From: Effrenium voratum
Taxonomy: Eukaryota > Sar > Dinophyceae > Suessiales > Symbiodiniaceae
Assembly (NCBI GenBank): GCA_963377175.1
Contig: CAUJNA010002113.1
Location: forward strand, 557,501 to 621,500
Length of the DNA: 64,000 nucleotides
Reading direction: 5' to 3'
This document shows positions 1-12,207 of this stretch, one piece after another (positions within the stretch are counted from its first letter, which is position 1; each line of letters starts with the position of its first letter). A program made the position numbers and the translations under genes. The notes beneath the pieces are model-generated. The model saw only the letters and a program-made list of their open reading frames with translations. It did not search any database and had not been told where the DNA came from.

Positions 1-2680
1 GGGTGGACGGCAACTCATGGCTAGCTTTTAGCGCAAGTGTTGAATCCAACTGGGGTAGACACCCGTGTTCTTCCAGGTGTTGCTTTTGCAGCCGCATAGC
101 CGGCAGATCAAACGTTCTGTTGAAGCATTCCGTGCTTTGCGTTCACACTGAACGTATTGAACGCATGCGGATCTGCATCACAACTAACAGGTTAAGAACA
201 AGCAAAGTCAGAAAGCCCTTGAATTTACAGATTGCTGCGGTCTGCGGCCAACAGAATCTTGACCATGCATCATGTGTCACGTTCCTTCTGAAATGGTGGA
301 GCTGACAGCATCAATTACAATGGCTTAAATCTTCGAACCGAGTGCAACATGGGTTTGTCTTCAGAGGGATGAAGTTTTTTCAATAGATATCAATGTTCCA
401 TAGTCTCTTTACATGCAGGCTACCCTTTAAGACTACCCTTGCTGCCAGCTTCTCGAGGGGAGGATTTCATGTTGAAGGCATGCCAAACATGGCCACAGGG
501 CAACCCTGCTATCCGGCTTGCACGGGTGTCACGTGTTTGAAGCTGAGCCAACAGCACTGGCCGGATGGATTTAAAACGACATTTTGCGGCACAGGGTTGT
601 TCCCGCTTGCCTTGTGTTCCTTGTGGATTCTGCAAGTTAGCCTCTGGCATTTCAATACAGCACGCGCAATTGGGAACAACCCTGTTGTGTTCTGATTGCA
701 GCTCGCGAAGAGGAGCAAAGAGGTGAGCTTGCGCTATGCGATGAGGCACACTCAAATCCATGGAGAGTATCTCCAGATATGACGATCAAGGTCATCAAAA
801 TGGGAATACCACCCAAACAAACTCGATCAAGAGATCGCTACTCCATTCCCGCGTGAAAGAATATAAACAGTTTGCAAGCACTACAAGCCACGTCTTTTAC
901 GCCTATCTTGTTGAAAAGGAAGGGTTGCTTTTGGAGCTCTTCTGCCACTTGTCCCGGGTGGTAGCCAAATTTGTGTGCACATTTAGTGGGTCCCACGTCA
1001 CTTCCAAATTGAGCGTAGGCTGGACTGGGTTGGTTTGCCTGCATACAAGTTTCCATGTTGATGTCCAGTGTGTTCACAAATGTTACACTCGCGCCAACAA
1101 ACATGGAAGTGCTGTGTAAACAATGTTGACAGGCTCACACAAGTAGTGTTAATTTCAAGTTGCCATGGAAACATGTGTGTATACTTACATATTACTATAT
1201 ATATATATATACACATATACAACATATACGTACACGTGAAAGGTACCTCCAGTCAAGGGCCAAGATATACATCCATGGGTTTGTACTCGCAAATAGACTG
1301 TTGACATTCTTGGCATATGATCATGACTGCATTTGGTTTCACGTACCCCACGCAACTCCTTGATGGTCAGAGCCCTCATCGCCAATATCCGCGGCAACGT
1401 CTGCGGTCTGGAAATCGTCTCGTCCCATCTTCACCAGGCAGCTGACGAGAGCCGCACCTACAACGAGGTGGGAGGGGCGTATCGTGCGTCCAAACCGGGC
1501 CGGGTGAAACTGGACATGTGCGTTCATCGGTTGGGCTGGTTTTGCAGGGAAACCAACAAGAAACAACCACAAGAAACAACCATTGTTGCTGCTACAGACT
1601 TAGTTTCAGAGACTCAGACGCGTCCCACTCCTTTGGGGTACACGCAGGAGGCTCTTTTGAAGGGAACGTGTTGGATGTTTCTCGAAATTGGTCTCAGGGG
1701 TGCGATTGACGTGCAATCAAGACCTAAGATTCAGAGTGTCGCTTGAATAGATCTAGCTTCCTAGCGTTGTTCACTTGTTGTTTTGTTGGGAGATGGAACC
1801 AACCCATGTCCCCAAAAGAATTCTGTTGTATTCCCTTTGGCGAACAATTCATGTCCGCTCATTGCAACCAATTGAGCACATTTCTTCAGCGACAAGACCA
1901 ACACATCACCGGGGTTGCTCCACACCTCACAGCGCTGACGAAACCACGAGGGCAGAAGGTTGGCCTTGGTCCACTTTTTTTCCCCACGGCAGACTTTTGA
2001 CCCCTGTGACAGCAGCCTTGGTTCATGAAGACAGAGGGCCATGACGCTGGGTTGGGCCTTGTTGAAGAACCCTCAATGAAGCCTAGGTGGAAAGTCAGTT
2101 TGTTTGCAAGTCGGGTGGTCGCGCCAGAGCAGGGCCAATTTAAAGCAATTGTTCTTCCCCGCTCCTTCAAGAACGCATTGAGGGCAGACCTCATGGTTCA
2201 CCAAAGTTCCTTTTTGTTGGTTTCAACCTTGGGCCTAGGTGGGTGAGTAATTCCGCCAGGGACCCTGTCATATCTCAGGCTTGGGTGACATCCAATTTGC
2301 ACTGCAACCCCCCCCTTTGAACGACCCCTTCCTCAAAGCGACGGGGCTTTATAAGCCTGCTGCAGAGCTAAAGAAGCACATGGCCAGGGCTGGTTGTGAC
2401 AGCATCCATTGGAAGGAAGCAAGTAGATGACAACTTTGCGTATGAAGGGCCCGACTCAGCCTACTTCCCAGCTAGGTTATCTAAAATCAATCCTACCTTC
2501 CTAGATGGCCATGGGTCAAAACCTTGTACCCCCAGTGAACATCCCAACCCCCACTAAAATAGACTAAAATGGGTGGTGCACCTATCCCAAAATGGTACCA
2601 TTTGTGTTGAGCCATGGCCAGATGGTACTGGTAGTGGTTGCCCTTGTTGTACAGTTTTTTTCAATCCAGATGCTTGCGAG
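1..2680. other. No confident gene; intergenic or intron sequence
   Basis: No frame shows sustained coding character. A possible exon lies at about 1435-1500 (+), where an acceptor-like CACCAG precedes a reading with AADESRTYNEVGGAY, but it has no partner exon. A TA dinucleotide run lies at 1193-1212. The remainder is AT/GC-balanced non-repetitive sequence typical of dinoflagellate introns or spacers. Confidence 0.5.
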
Positions 2681-2721
2681 GCCATGCAGCGGCTTCAGCA
2701 GGAGACTGCGGAAGAGGCCGG
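2681..2721 (+). CDS. Candidate exon 1 of a coiled-coil protein gene
   Basis: First of nine short plus-strand exon candidates between 2.7 and 10 kb that share a style: each follows an AG acceptor and reads as charged Q/E/R-rich helix. Here GCGAG is followed by AMQRLQQETAEEAG and then a GT donor. I infer one long-intron coiled-coil gene from the shared strand and composition. No family can be named, and such short peptides could arise by chance, so each is tentative. No start codon or stop could be fixed, and reading phases were not verified across the series. Confidence 0.35.
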
Positions 2722-4483
2722 GTTTCTTGTTTGGAGACACAATCAAAAAGAAAAGACACAATTAAAACTTGTCTTGAGGCAAAAGAAAAGCCACTTCTTG
2801 AAACTACTTTTTTCTTGCTGCCGGTATTCTCTTGGAAATGAGCCACTTGCTCAAAACCCGGGTAGATGAAGGTTAGGGGCAGTCCCAGCCAGAAATAGTT
2901 GCGGCCGCCTTCTTAATTCTTTACAGGGTTCTGGGTAGATCATTTTAAGACCGGGTTTTGATTGTGACTCGAATGGTTTGGGTGGGTTTATGGATTGCAC
3001 CCATCTTTCCCATAGGTACTTGTTTAGTGCTCTGTTTGTACCATCCCAGGGGTGGCTCCCGGTTCCGCCGCATCCAACCTGCTAGAGAAAGGACACGGGT
3101 TTGTTTTCAATGCATTGGAATTATACAAAATGGGACGCCGAGGATACCCTCAACACCGCGACACGGGTGCTTCCTCAGGCTCTTGCGGTTCATAGACCCC
3201 TTATGCGGTGGCCCCCTGGACCTTGCTACCCCCATGGGTGCAATGAGCGAATCGGTGACCATGGGTGAAGACCACGCATTGCGAATCTGGCACCCAACAA
3301 TTCGAAGCTGGTTCTCAGCAGGGAAGGATAACATGAGCCTATAAACCATCCGCTTTGGTTTCCTTGAAGGGAATCCCCAGGTTCATTCCCAAATACTGGC
3401 TGAGCACCAGCAAGGTGTCACTATTCGATTCTGGCATCATCCACCACGAGGGCAGGCTCCGTATGTTTCAGAATCGACCTCACATTGGCATCCCTCAGTA
3501 GACAAGCTGGTTCACGATGTAGTGTTGCTTGAGTTGGGGTGCCTACATCAGTTTTTGGGCTAGATTGAAATACTACAGTCGTTTCAAGGTGATACAAAAG
3601 GGGTGGGAGGGAATGAAATTGCCCGCGCTCCACTGAAGATCAGAACGGCCCAAGACCCAGACTTCCCAGTCGTCGAGGGCAATTGGTTCATATTCAGCTG
3701 GGGAGTTGGGATGGCTCAGCACGCAACCCAATACTATTGGTGAATGAACCCAAACCCAAGGACCACCCTGATAACCGAAGCTCAGCCTGAACCCGCACAC
3801 TGTGGGTGCCCGCAGAACGCCAGCCACTTCTTGTGGTTGCTCCTCTCTTTCCACAAAGCCGTGTATCTTCTTTGGATAGCTTCCATGACATCCACTTTTT
3901 GGGTGTGCCCATCCACTCGTTTCGCCTTTTGGGTTGCTGATTGAGCGGGCCACCAAAGGGGGCGCCTCATGTGCAGCGTGCTAGCTTCAGGATGATGCCC
4001 TGGAGGCCAGCGTTCGGTCAGTGGTTGCCTGGTAGGGCCATGTGCAACGGGAAAACTGGCAAGGGTGATAATGGGAACCCCGGATTTATAAATCCCTGGT
4101 TGATTATAGGGGGGTACAGCCCAGGACCGGGGAAATTCATCCGGGGTCAGCACATGTTTGTTTTTTGGGGGATCCCCCCCCCCTTTGGTTGTTTTCAAAG
4201 GCAAGCCAAAGGCTGAGGGCCCCGAATTTTGAGACAGACCGGTAGTCACCCAGATTTTTCTCGTGGGAAGAGGGGACGACATCGGTTCAGAGTACCACTA
4301 GGGGGATTTGAAGAGACGCCACGCGGACCACCTTTTGGCAGGGGATATTTGACACATATTGGGGGTTTTGGGGTGGTGAGCGAAGCCACCCTCTCTTCTT
4401 TTTGTGTTTGGGGGGGGGGGGTTGGGTTGGAGCTTGGGGGTTGGATTGCTGGGGACACCACTCCAGGGTTCCACTTTTTGACC

Positions 4484-4558
4484 ACCCCAAGGTTGACTTA
4501 AACTTAGAGGTGGTTGATATCCTCAACTTGGGGACCGGGTTCAAGTCTACCTTGGGGT
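4484..4558. repeat. Foldback element, 20-bp imperfect inverted repeats
   Basis: Arm 4484-4503 (ACCCCAAGGTTGACTTAAAC) is matched by the reverse complement of 4539-4558 (ACCCCAAGGTAGACTTGAAC), with few mismatches and a 35-bp spacer. The size and terminal inversion are MITE-like. No transposase is present and no clear target-site duplication was identified. Confidence 0.65.
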
Positions 4559-4613
4559 CAAACAGTGGAATCCACTCGTTTTTCTTTCCGGGGATAGGGG
4601 GCTTCATCTTCAG

Positions 4614-4709
4614 GCAGAGATCCAGGCGCTGGAGCAGGAGGAGCGGGACACCGTGGCCGCGCTGGAGGCGCGAGCGCGAGCGGATCGAAGCGCGCACGCG
4701 CGCGCGCGC
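4614..4709 (+). CDS. Candidate coiled-coil exon
   Basis: CTTCATCTTCAG precedes a GC-rich reading beginning AEIQALEQEERDTVAALEA, with spacing of hydrophobic residues that fits a coiled coil. The most likely GT donor lies after an alternating CG tract at about 4709; an earlier GA donor near 4680 would also work. The composition contrasts sharply with the AT-richer flanks. It probably belongs with the neighbouring helical exons. Confidence 0.45.
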
Positions 4710-4769
4710 GTTTCAGCGAAGCGACTCTCGTTGAGTCGAGTCCCCCACCACCCCCGGTTTTTAAAAGGT

Positions 4770-4847
4770 GGTACCCTCCTGTCCACAAAGGAAATCGTCT
4801 TCCAGGACCGATCAGTCAGCTTCCATGGTAATGGACAGGAGGGTACC
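4770..4847. repeat. Foldback element with perfect 16-bp terminal inverted repeats
   Basis: GGTACCCTCCTGTCCA at 4770-4785 is perfectly inverted at 4832-4847. The element fills much of the 173-bp gap between two candidate coiled-coil exons, so it would make up nearly half of a short intron. Confidence 0.75.
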
Positions 4848-4882
4848 CCAGCTTTTTTTTGGTTGGAGCATTGGCTCACCAG

Positions 4883-4912
4883 GCTTGCACCAAAGAGGAG
4901 CAAGAGCTGCTG
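4883..4912 (+). CDS. Candidate micro-exon, coiled-coil
   Basis: CTCACCAG is followed by ACTKEEQELL and then CTG|GTGCTG as a possible donor. The peptide is helical and acidic like its neighbours. It is only about 10 codons long, so support rests on context. Confidence 0.3.
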
Positions 4913-5628
4913 GTGCTGTGCTCAGTTGATCAGGGTCTCTACTGCCTCCAATTGAAGAAGGTGTTTGTTGTCATTCCTACTGCCCTTCAGGAAAACGGTC
5001 TCGTATGTGATAAAGACATTTTTTGCTGGCACCTAAAGCAAATGGACAATTATGAATACCTGTTTGCGTGCTTCAAAGTGTAGGTGAGGTCGACGTGATC
5101 TCCAAAGGGAAATATAGGGCTCTGGCTTGGCGAGTGGTTGTTGTTTGTGGCAAGCGCCTTTGGCCAGGGAGCGAGTGAATGAGGGAGGGAGGATTAGAAC
5201 TGGCACCGATTTCCGGGTGGTGTTTATGTGGTTGCAAGGACTGTTGGATGGTGTTTGAACAGATGCCAGAAGACCAACTTGCAATGGTTCAGAAATCTGA
5301 CCCCATGAGAAGTTCCTTTGGTTGCACGGGCTCAACCAGTGGGGCCCCTTCACAGAACTCGGGAATGGGCTGCCGACCTCCTGCCCTCAAGCCCACATTG
5401 CAAAGGCCGCGAGTCAAGATCTTAAGATACTAGGGGTTACTGGCGCGTTCAACCTAGTGTACTTGGTAGGTAGATCATAGCCACGACAAAAGGGGCTTGG
5501 ACCCCACTCATAGCGCTCATAGTCATTGCTACATCCGAAAAGTTTAAAGGGAAATATGCCTGATGGTGATTATTCCTCATGGGCCTCCCATATGCACCAC
5601 GCCATCTTAGGCGGAGCTTGCACGCCAG

Positions 5629-5665
5629 CGGCAGCAAGAAGAGCAGCTGCAGCGGGAGGCTCTTC
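5629..5665 (+). CDS. Candidate coiled-coil exon
   Basis: CACGCCAG is followed by RQQEEQLQREAL and a GTTCG donor-like site. The density of Gln and Glu is the signature of coiled coil. Downstream the frame stays open to a TAG at about 5830, but composition turns non-coding. Confidence 0.4.
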
Positions 5666-6535
5666 GTTCGTTGAGCGAACCGGCCACTTTCAATTCCCGG
5701 TCTGAGCAATGCAGTATCAGCCATGAGCCCCAAACGTTCACAGAATTGAAGCGTTCACCCGTGTTTCCTGATCCTACTGGGTCCTGGTTATCTCGGGAGT
5801 ACCTCACTGAATCAATTCGTTCCTCCCCATAGCAAGCGAAGCGTGACATGAGAAGCCTCAATTACCTGTGTTGATTCCTCTGTGGTTTGGGGGAGATTAT
5901 AGAGAGGCCCAACAATTTATATAAACGGTCATATCCACGTTACTGAAACCAAAAGGTCTGCTGCATGGGTGTGTTCAATTTAAAGTAGTGGTACCCAAAA
6001 CATTGTTAGTTTCCTCTTGGTTTCCCTTTCACCCCACTCCAAAAGCGGTACCCTGAAAAAGAGACACATGGGAGGTGTTGCGTGGTCACGGATAGTGTTT
6101 TTGTTTCTTTTCGCATCATAGGAATTAGGGTACAGGAGGCGCTGGATAGTGGAGATCGGAGTCCATTTGCCCAAGAGTGAAGTACAAGTACCTTCCGTTT
6201 CCGCTAGGGTACTTGCTAGCTTGAAATTTCAAACCACTGGGGGCAACAAATGTCCACTGCAGATCCATGTCCAGTCCACATTCATATCCAATATGTTTAT
6301 TGTTTGCCACCCTTTTTTGGAGAAAAGGGAATCCCATGAGAAACCCGGCGATGTGGGCATCCAACACATTTCTCCCAGGGTTGCTCCCAGCCATGAGGCG
6401 ATGATCAATCAAGGGTCGAACATTGGTATTGGGTTCGTTTCTGGTCCTTTTCCATACCAGCACTCCAGAAAGGCGTATCAAACAAGAAAAAATCCGTGTC
6501 TACCCGTGCAATTGGATCTTCAATCAATCGATCAG

Positions 6536-6604
6536 GAGAAAGATTTGAGCTTGCGCCTGGCCAAGTACCAGCTGGACCTTGCGGATGCAGAGGAGGCGAG
6601 CAAC
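6536..6604 (+). CDS. Candidate coiled-coil exon
   Basis: ATCGATCAG precedes EKDLSLRLAKYQLDLADAEE, one of the clearest helical readings in this part. Leu and Tyr/Leu spacing fits heptads. The 3' end is uncertain: no canonical GT is well placed, so a GA or GC donor near 6604 may be used. Confidence 0.45.
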
Positions 6605-7029
6605 CCGGAGTTGACCGGACCGTCCTCCCTTGGACACATCAGAGCCAGAGGATTGTCGCAACAAGACCCCTGCAAGAGGCTGACCCATTTGCAACATGGC
6701 TCACTCGGATGAAATTCCTGAGAAAGGTGCCTTCATCATGGGGGAGTTGTTGTTTTTTTTGAGCTGCTACGTACGCTTGCTACTATTTGCCCGGATCCAT
6801 GAAATGAAGCGAAAGGGCAATATCAGCAACTACTTCTGGTTGGTCCTGTCCCCCTATTAACCTTTATCTCAGGTTTTATCCCCCTCCCGGCGAATCTTGG
6901 GGTTAAGGCTTCCATACATTGCCCTTGCACCCGCACGGCAAATTTTAGGTTGTAAGGAACCATCTCTTTGGGGTTTTTGCTGCATCTAATTGGCAAATTT
7001 GGACGAAACAGAAAGACTCCTGGCAAAAA

Positions 7030-7129
7030 CCCTAGGTAAAATAGGGGAACCCCAAAAATGACATAAAACCTGGCACCCCGGAACAAACCCTGGGAAGATG
7101 GGGGAACCCCAAAATTGACGAAATCGCTT
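7030..7129. repeat. Short tandem duplication, about 53-bp unit
   Basis: Two adjacent copies share the pattern AAACCCT..GGGGAACCCCAAAA.TGAC, at 7030-7076 and 7083-7129. They are non-coding and probably intronic. Confidence 0.6.
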
Positions 7130-7204
7130 TCAATCAATCCCCTTGGTTATCCTCAAGCCAGTATGCTCACCCATGTTTTCCATTTGCTTCGTTGGGTGTT
7201 GCAG

Positions 7205-7240
7205 GGTAGAGCTCTCGAAAAGTCTCAGCAAAGCGAGAAG
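7205..7240 (+). CDS. Candidate micro-exon, coiled-coil
   Basis: TGTTGCAG|G opens a 12-codon reading GRALEKSQQSEK, closed by AAG|GTCGGA. It is in frame at both ends and helix-like, fitting the neighbouring exon series. Confidence 0.35.
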
Positions 7241-7464
7241 GTCGGACCCAACTTGGCGTAGCCCTAGATGAAAAATTGTACCACCAGCGTGCTGGAACAT
7301 ACCCCTTAAGGATAAGACCAAGAGCAAGGGTGAAGTAGAGGTAAATGATTTGGGGTAGCTTTGACCAACCCTGATATCAGGGTCGATGGTTCAGGGAAGC
7401 ATGCTCACCGTTCGGGTTGTGTCAGAGTCATCTTCAGCCCTGCCACTTCTGTCATCTTTGGCAG

Positions 7465-7531
7465 GAGCGGGCTGCCACGGATTCCGCCATCCGTTATGCG
7501 CCAGCCCTGGAGTCTGCATTGCCTGAAATAG
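7465..7531 (+). CDS. Candidate exon, helical peptide
   Basis: CTTTGGCAG is followed by ERAATDSAIRYAPALESAL and a GTGCAC donor-like site. It is alanine-rich and helical, a plausible continuation of the upstream coiled-coil exons. Confidence 0.35.
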
Positions 7532-8853
7532 GTGCACCAAACGGAATATGTTTGCATTCATGGGTGCGCACATCTTGGTAAAGCGAGCTCACTCGTGATG
7601 AATGGCACTTACTTACAAATCCCTTAAAACAGAGTCTGCAATCCCATCACCAAGAGCGCACAACTGCCACAGGAATTTGCTTCTAGTGCACACAGACTGG
7701 GATGGAGTCATTCAACAGCACCTGCCAAAAAAATGGTGAGCTTGCCCAGGTAAAGCGAGCCGATCTCTTTGTCCAGTTGGACAATTATGGTGCTGAGTCT
7801 GAATCACCCATTGCCCATGTGGTGGTATGCCCTGTCCCCTTCCGTCAGCCGAGTAAGACGCTGCGAGGCCTCGCAAGAACTGAGCAGACTGAGACGGACA
7901 AGTGTGCTGGACGTGCCTTGGACTGACATCACAGCCACAAGAAAAAGCTTGTGGAGACGAAACGGTGCTTTGTAGACTTGCAGGGTTGAAAAGGCAGAAT
8001 TATTCTAGCCTTCTGCCCAGTGCTATGCTTGTTGTTGTTTTTTTGTGTGTTTTTGTGGTCGTGTTTTGAAGAACCTCCAGAGTTGGCAGAAAGAGTCTTC
8101 ACCTTGTGAGTCACTTCACCCCTGATGCACATCCCATAAGGATTTATCGATTTAGGTTGGTAATTAGTACAGATGTTTTGATTTTGCCTCTGTTTGACAT
8201 TTGTGCATGTGAAAGCCGTCTTGCGGCTGCGGACTGTCTTTGTGGGAAGCACCATGCAAGGAAAGTGGGCGGATGGAGCAACATGTGAGGGGTTGGTTAA
8301 ACACTTTGGCCCCCCTAAAGGCGACGCAACATGTTATTTGTGTTTGGTCCCCAATGAGCCGCAACTTATGTTTGCCAACCTGACATGTTGGGATGAACCA
8401 AACGAGTTGCCACATCTGGCTTGTGAACTGGTCTAACGGATCAGCCACTCTTCCTTGGCCTGCAACTCATTCAGGGTGACTTGGCGGAGTGATTGGCTGC
8501 CCACAACCTCACAAACTGAAATTCAGCCAAGCTGACACGGCACAGGTACACAAGACATGCTGATTGTTATCACCATTTGGCCACATATCACAAGAAAGGG
8601 GCACATGTAGTGCGCTTGCCTCTGCAGACGAACCGCGTTCGATCATGTTGCAAGCCCACACCAAAGTATGATGCACACTCTGCGAGTCACAAGCCTTTGG
8701 ATTGCGTCCCAATATTGGTGACCCATTTAACCCCCCCCCCCAACTTACACCCCTCAGACATGTGTGTGTTTTCCCTTAAAATGCTTCAAAGGCTATTCCC
8801 TGTTTTGGCACTGGCATTTGGCATGGGGCCTGAGGAGATGTTCCACATCTCAG

Positions 8854-8888
8854 AGGCCCGGAGGGACATCGATCGCCGGGTGCTCCGA
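8854..8888 (+). CDS. Candidate micro-exon
   Basis: CCACATCTCAG|AG opens EARRDIDRRVLR, with donor CGA|GTGACA. The frame remains open on both sides from about 8780 to 8984, so the exon could be longer. Confidence 0.3.
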
Positions 8889-9909
8889 GTGACACGTCCG
8901 ACACCGGGAAAACCGTCACTAGAGATTCCTCGAGTTATAATTGGTGGTGTTCCGCGTCTTTCTGCAGAGGAAGTATATAAGTAACGTACAAAGGGAGGGG
9001 GAATTCTGCAGGATCTTTCCATATGCCTTTTCGCTTGGTGGATACAAGGGAAAAAGTGTATCAGGGGGGGGGGGCAGAGGGATGGGGATCAAGAATGTCA
9101 ACGCAAGCTGTTGTTGCTCGGGTGTTTCTCCCTCCGTGCGTGGTTCACATATTGATCGAGCTTGCAGTGTGGATATGTGCGATGTGCATGGTTGGTGCTT
9201 TTCTTTGTTTGAGGCTATCCCTTTTTGGTAGGTGTCAAAGGGAAACCAAAAGGACAACCATTCATTTTGTTGGGTTCACCAAACACCGAAAGACACACCC
9301 ACATGTTGAGGCAAAGTCAGCTGGCAACATGACGTCATTTGGAGGCCTTCCAATGGTGCAGCGGGGACTCACGCTTATTTTTGCCCAGACAAAGCGTGTC
9401 GGACTATGGAACGTCGTGGACAGGAAGAGAAAACCCGTTTGGGATGATGTTAGTCTGCCAAACCCCTCCTGCTTTTCATGATTCGCAAAAAAGACACATT
9501 CGGGGAATCAGATGGTGTTTGTTTTGGTTGACGGTACCCTTTCTGGGTTGCTCCAAATGGACACCCAGCGGGAATCGCTTAGAGACACTTGTTCCAAAGA
9601 GCCAAGTTTTAACGTAGCCCACGGCACGAGAGTCGGAGTGATCATGGGTAGTCGTTAGGCTGTTTCCTCAGGGTTCCTTGTATTTAATGAGGACCCTCAA
9701 AACGGTTTGTGAAATGTCAACCAAAGTGTCCATGTTTGAAGCATACCAATATTTCAACTGTTTTGGATGTATCACGCACTGCAGTTTCCTTGCCATCAGA
9801 ATTCTCAGTTGCTGCCATTGAGTTGGACAAGTGGCCCTTGGTTTGGAGCCTCCACATGTTCCATCGGGGTTTCATGGGTCGACTTTCGAGTTACTCACGC
9901 GCGGCCGAG

Positions 9910-9958
9910 CAAATGCCAGCAGAGGAACAACGCGAACATCATGCGACAGACATGAGGG
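9910..9958 (+). CDS. Candidate exon, coiled-coil
   Basis: GCGGCCGAG is followed by QMPAEEQREHHATDMRG and a GTGCGT donor. Gln/Glu-rich composition again. This is the last of the 5' helical series; between here and about 11.86 kb I see only a MITE-like element and no exon. Confidence 0.35.
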
Positions 9959-10539
9959 GTGCGTGTGCTTTAAACATTACAACATGTAGCCGTGGCAGTG
10001 TGCCTTAAATCGTCCATTCCTCACCAAACAGATCAACATAGTCTGTGGACATTTCACCTATGTGATATAGATTGGCGCAAGTCAGTTCCGAATTTCCGTG
10101 CGCTGAACGGTTCCGGGTGGTTTTGTTGTCAGGGCGCGAGCTTTGTGTTCTTACCAGCCAGACAGAGTGATGTATGTGATACTCTTGAAGGGAAATCAAA
10201 GGAAGCCACCTGGAGGTGTGCTGGAGCAAGGATATTCAGGTCTCTACCTTCTTATTTGTTTCTCCGAGCGTTTGGTATGCTTAAACCATTTTCCTGAAGA
10301 TGGTATGGCACTTGGTGGAATGAAAATATCAATTCATAGAGGTATCTCTTCTTGCGCTTGGGGGGGGGTTCAAGGCCAGAAGCATGTAGAAGGGCGAAGC
10401 CCATTGAGACCAGCCTCTTTCCCACTGAGCCCTATGATCTATGGAGTCGAAGCAGTTCTCCCATTGGCCCGAGCCCCGGGTCGCCTGTGACGCTCCTTTC
10501 CTGAGGGCATCCCTGCTTGTCAGTTTTGGGAATTATGAC

Positions 10540-10660
10540 CGAGGTCCCCCAGCAATTGGTGCCCTTTTTCCGTTTCTTTTTTGGGGGAGGGTTCCCCTAC
10601 TAAAGTAGACTACAGGGAAAAGGGTACCCTTATTCTAACCTCTCTACTGGGGGACCTAGT
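10540..10660. mobile_element. MITE-like element, copy 1 of 3
   Basis: About 120 bp with perfect 11-bp inverted ends (AGGTCCCCCAG / CTGGGGGACCT). The interior carries GTGCCCTTTTT.CGTTTCTT, an AGACTACAG segment and GGGTACCCTTATTCTAACC. The same order recurs at 19567-19669 and 22153-22275. No ORF inside, so it would be non-autonomous. Confidence 0.75.
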
Positions 10661-11859
10661 AACAATTTGCCGACTTGCATATTTTCCCCATATCGACATG
10701 CTGATAGCAAGTCGGTACGTCCTGGGTGTAGGGCTGAAGACTGACCCCGGGACTTGCATCATTGCCCTATATCAATACGATGGTTCTGATAGAAAGGCTT
10801 TAGGAACATTGACCGAGTTCCAGTGCTGAGATTCGAGTATTGAAGTGTGATCTAGCTTTTGTGATCGGGGTGCTTTTGTTTATGAGACGGTTTCTTTTAT
10901 TTGGAATCCGTGTAATGTTACAATCTGATCATGGGAGTGGCCACTTTTGCTTGAGTACCCCAAAGCCCTCATGGTAAGCCATGAGTAAGTATGATTAGAT
11001 CGGGGCACTCGTAAGTCAATCTTGACAAACCTTTGAGTACAAGATCACTCGTTTGAAAACAAGTGACCCACCTTGCAATTCGGCCCCTCCTTAGCGGTGC
11101 CTCCGCCCATGCATACGTGTTTTGTTGGGCAACCCTTTGCTGGTTTCTAACTTCGACGACAAATGATGCACATCAGGCCTGGCTCGGAAAGCAACTTCAC
11201 ATATGCAACTGGCCATCAAATCACTAGCAGATCCCAACCCTGGGATATCCGACATGCGACAGCCAAGCGGGGGGAAACACCATGGTGATGTTTTGTAAAG
11301 GGCACATATTGTCTCAAAGAGAAACCTGAGGAAAACTGGCGATTTGGGGTTGCGGTCCTCCATTTCAAGACATGCCAGCCCCAGGACTACGACCAACAAA
11401 TGGGTTGTGTGTTCATGTGGGATCAAGTGTGACCAGTGCAATGGTCCCAACCAAGTGCAACCCTTGTGACTGTCTACCAGGGTTTTGGGTAGACCCCTTG
11501 AATGTCAGGTTCGGATTGTGACCCGTTCTCGGGGCAAAAAGAAGAGCATTTGGATGCCGCCAGGGCATGGGGGATTGGCTCTTTCAAAAAGTATGGTTAG
11601 TCTAAAGGGGCACCTGTTCCTTTAGTTTCCCTTCAAACTAAATTGAGAAGGCTACCCTCAAAACATATCCTCAGACAACCTTCGAAAACACCCTCAGGCA
11701 AAGGCACACGCACACAAAGCAAAAACAAAAAGCAACAGGACAAAAAAAACGCCCTTTCCATATATACCGCAAACGAAGCCCACACAAAACTCTCAAAGGT
11801 TCCGAGCCGCGCCAAAAAAAAACAAAAACGCCGCCTGAAGGCTGCTGGTGCTGGTTCAG

Positions 11860-11937
11860 GGCCTCAGCGCCGTGTTGGCGTTGCTGCTGATCTTCCTGGC
11901 GGAAGACCTCTGCAGCCTCTCGGCCGAGACGTTGGGA
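11860..11937 (+). CDS. Candidate exon encoding a hydrophobic segment
   Basis: CTGGTTCAG is followed by GLSAVLALLLIFLAEDLCS, a likely membrane helix ending at GGA|GTCGGT. It could be an early transmembrane exon of the SERINC-like gene downstream, but intervening exons were not established. On the opposite strand the same DNA reads Q/E-rich, so the strand is not certain. Confidence 0.35.
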
Positions 11938-12187
11938 GTCGGTTCGTTGGGCCAAGAGCCAAGACACTCAGTACTCTGGTTCTCTTGTTTAATTTGTGTT
12001 TGTGTGGAGGGGGCTGCCTTTGATATGAACCAGGTGCCCTTCTTTCCCCATGGCCACTGGAGGCCTGAATAGGGGAAAGGGGAAGAGGGGGAAATCTGGC
12101 AATTTGCCGCAATGGTTGGTTGCGATTGGTCAACTGTATCCACTTTCGGGACTGAAGCGTAGTGCCGATATGTGTGTATGTGTAAAC

Positions 12188-12207
12188 ATATATATATATA
12201 TATATAT
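12188..12207. repeat. TA dinucleotide microsatellite
   Basis: Uninterrupted TA run. The surrounding 11.95-14.4 kb holds no convincing exon. A weak reading around 13.36-13.47 kb (+, SREDNSRINALTGKANRAA) ends next to a GTGAGG and may be an exon. Confidence 0.8.
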
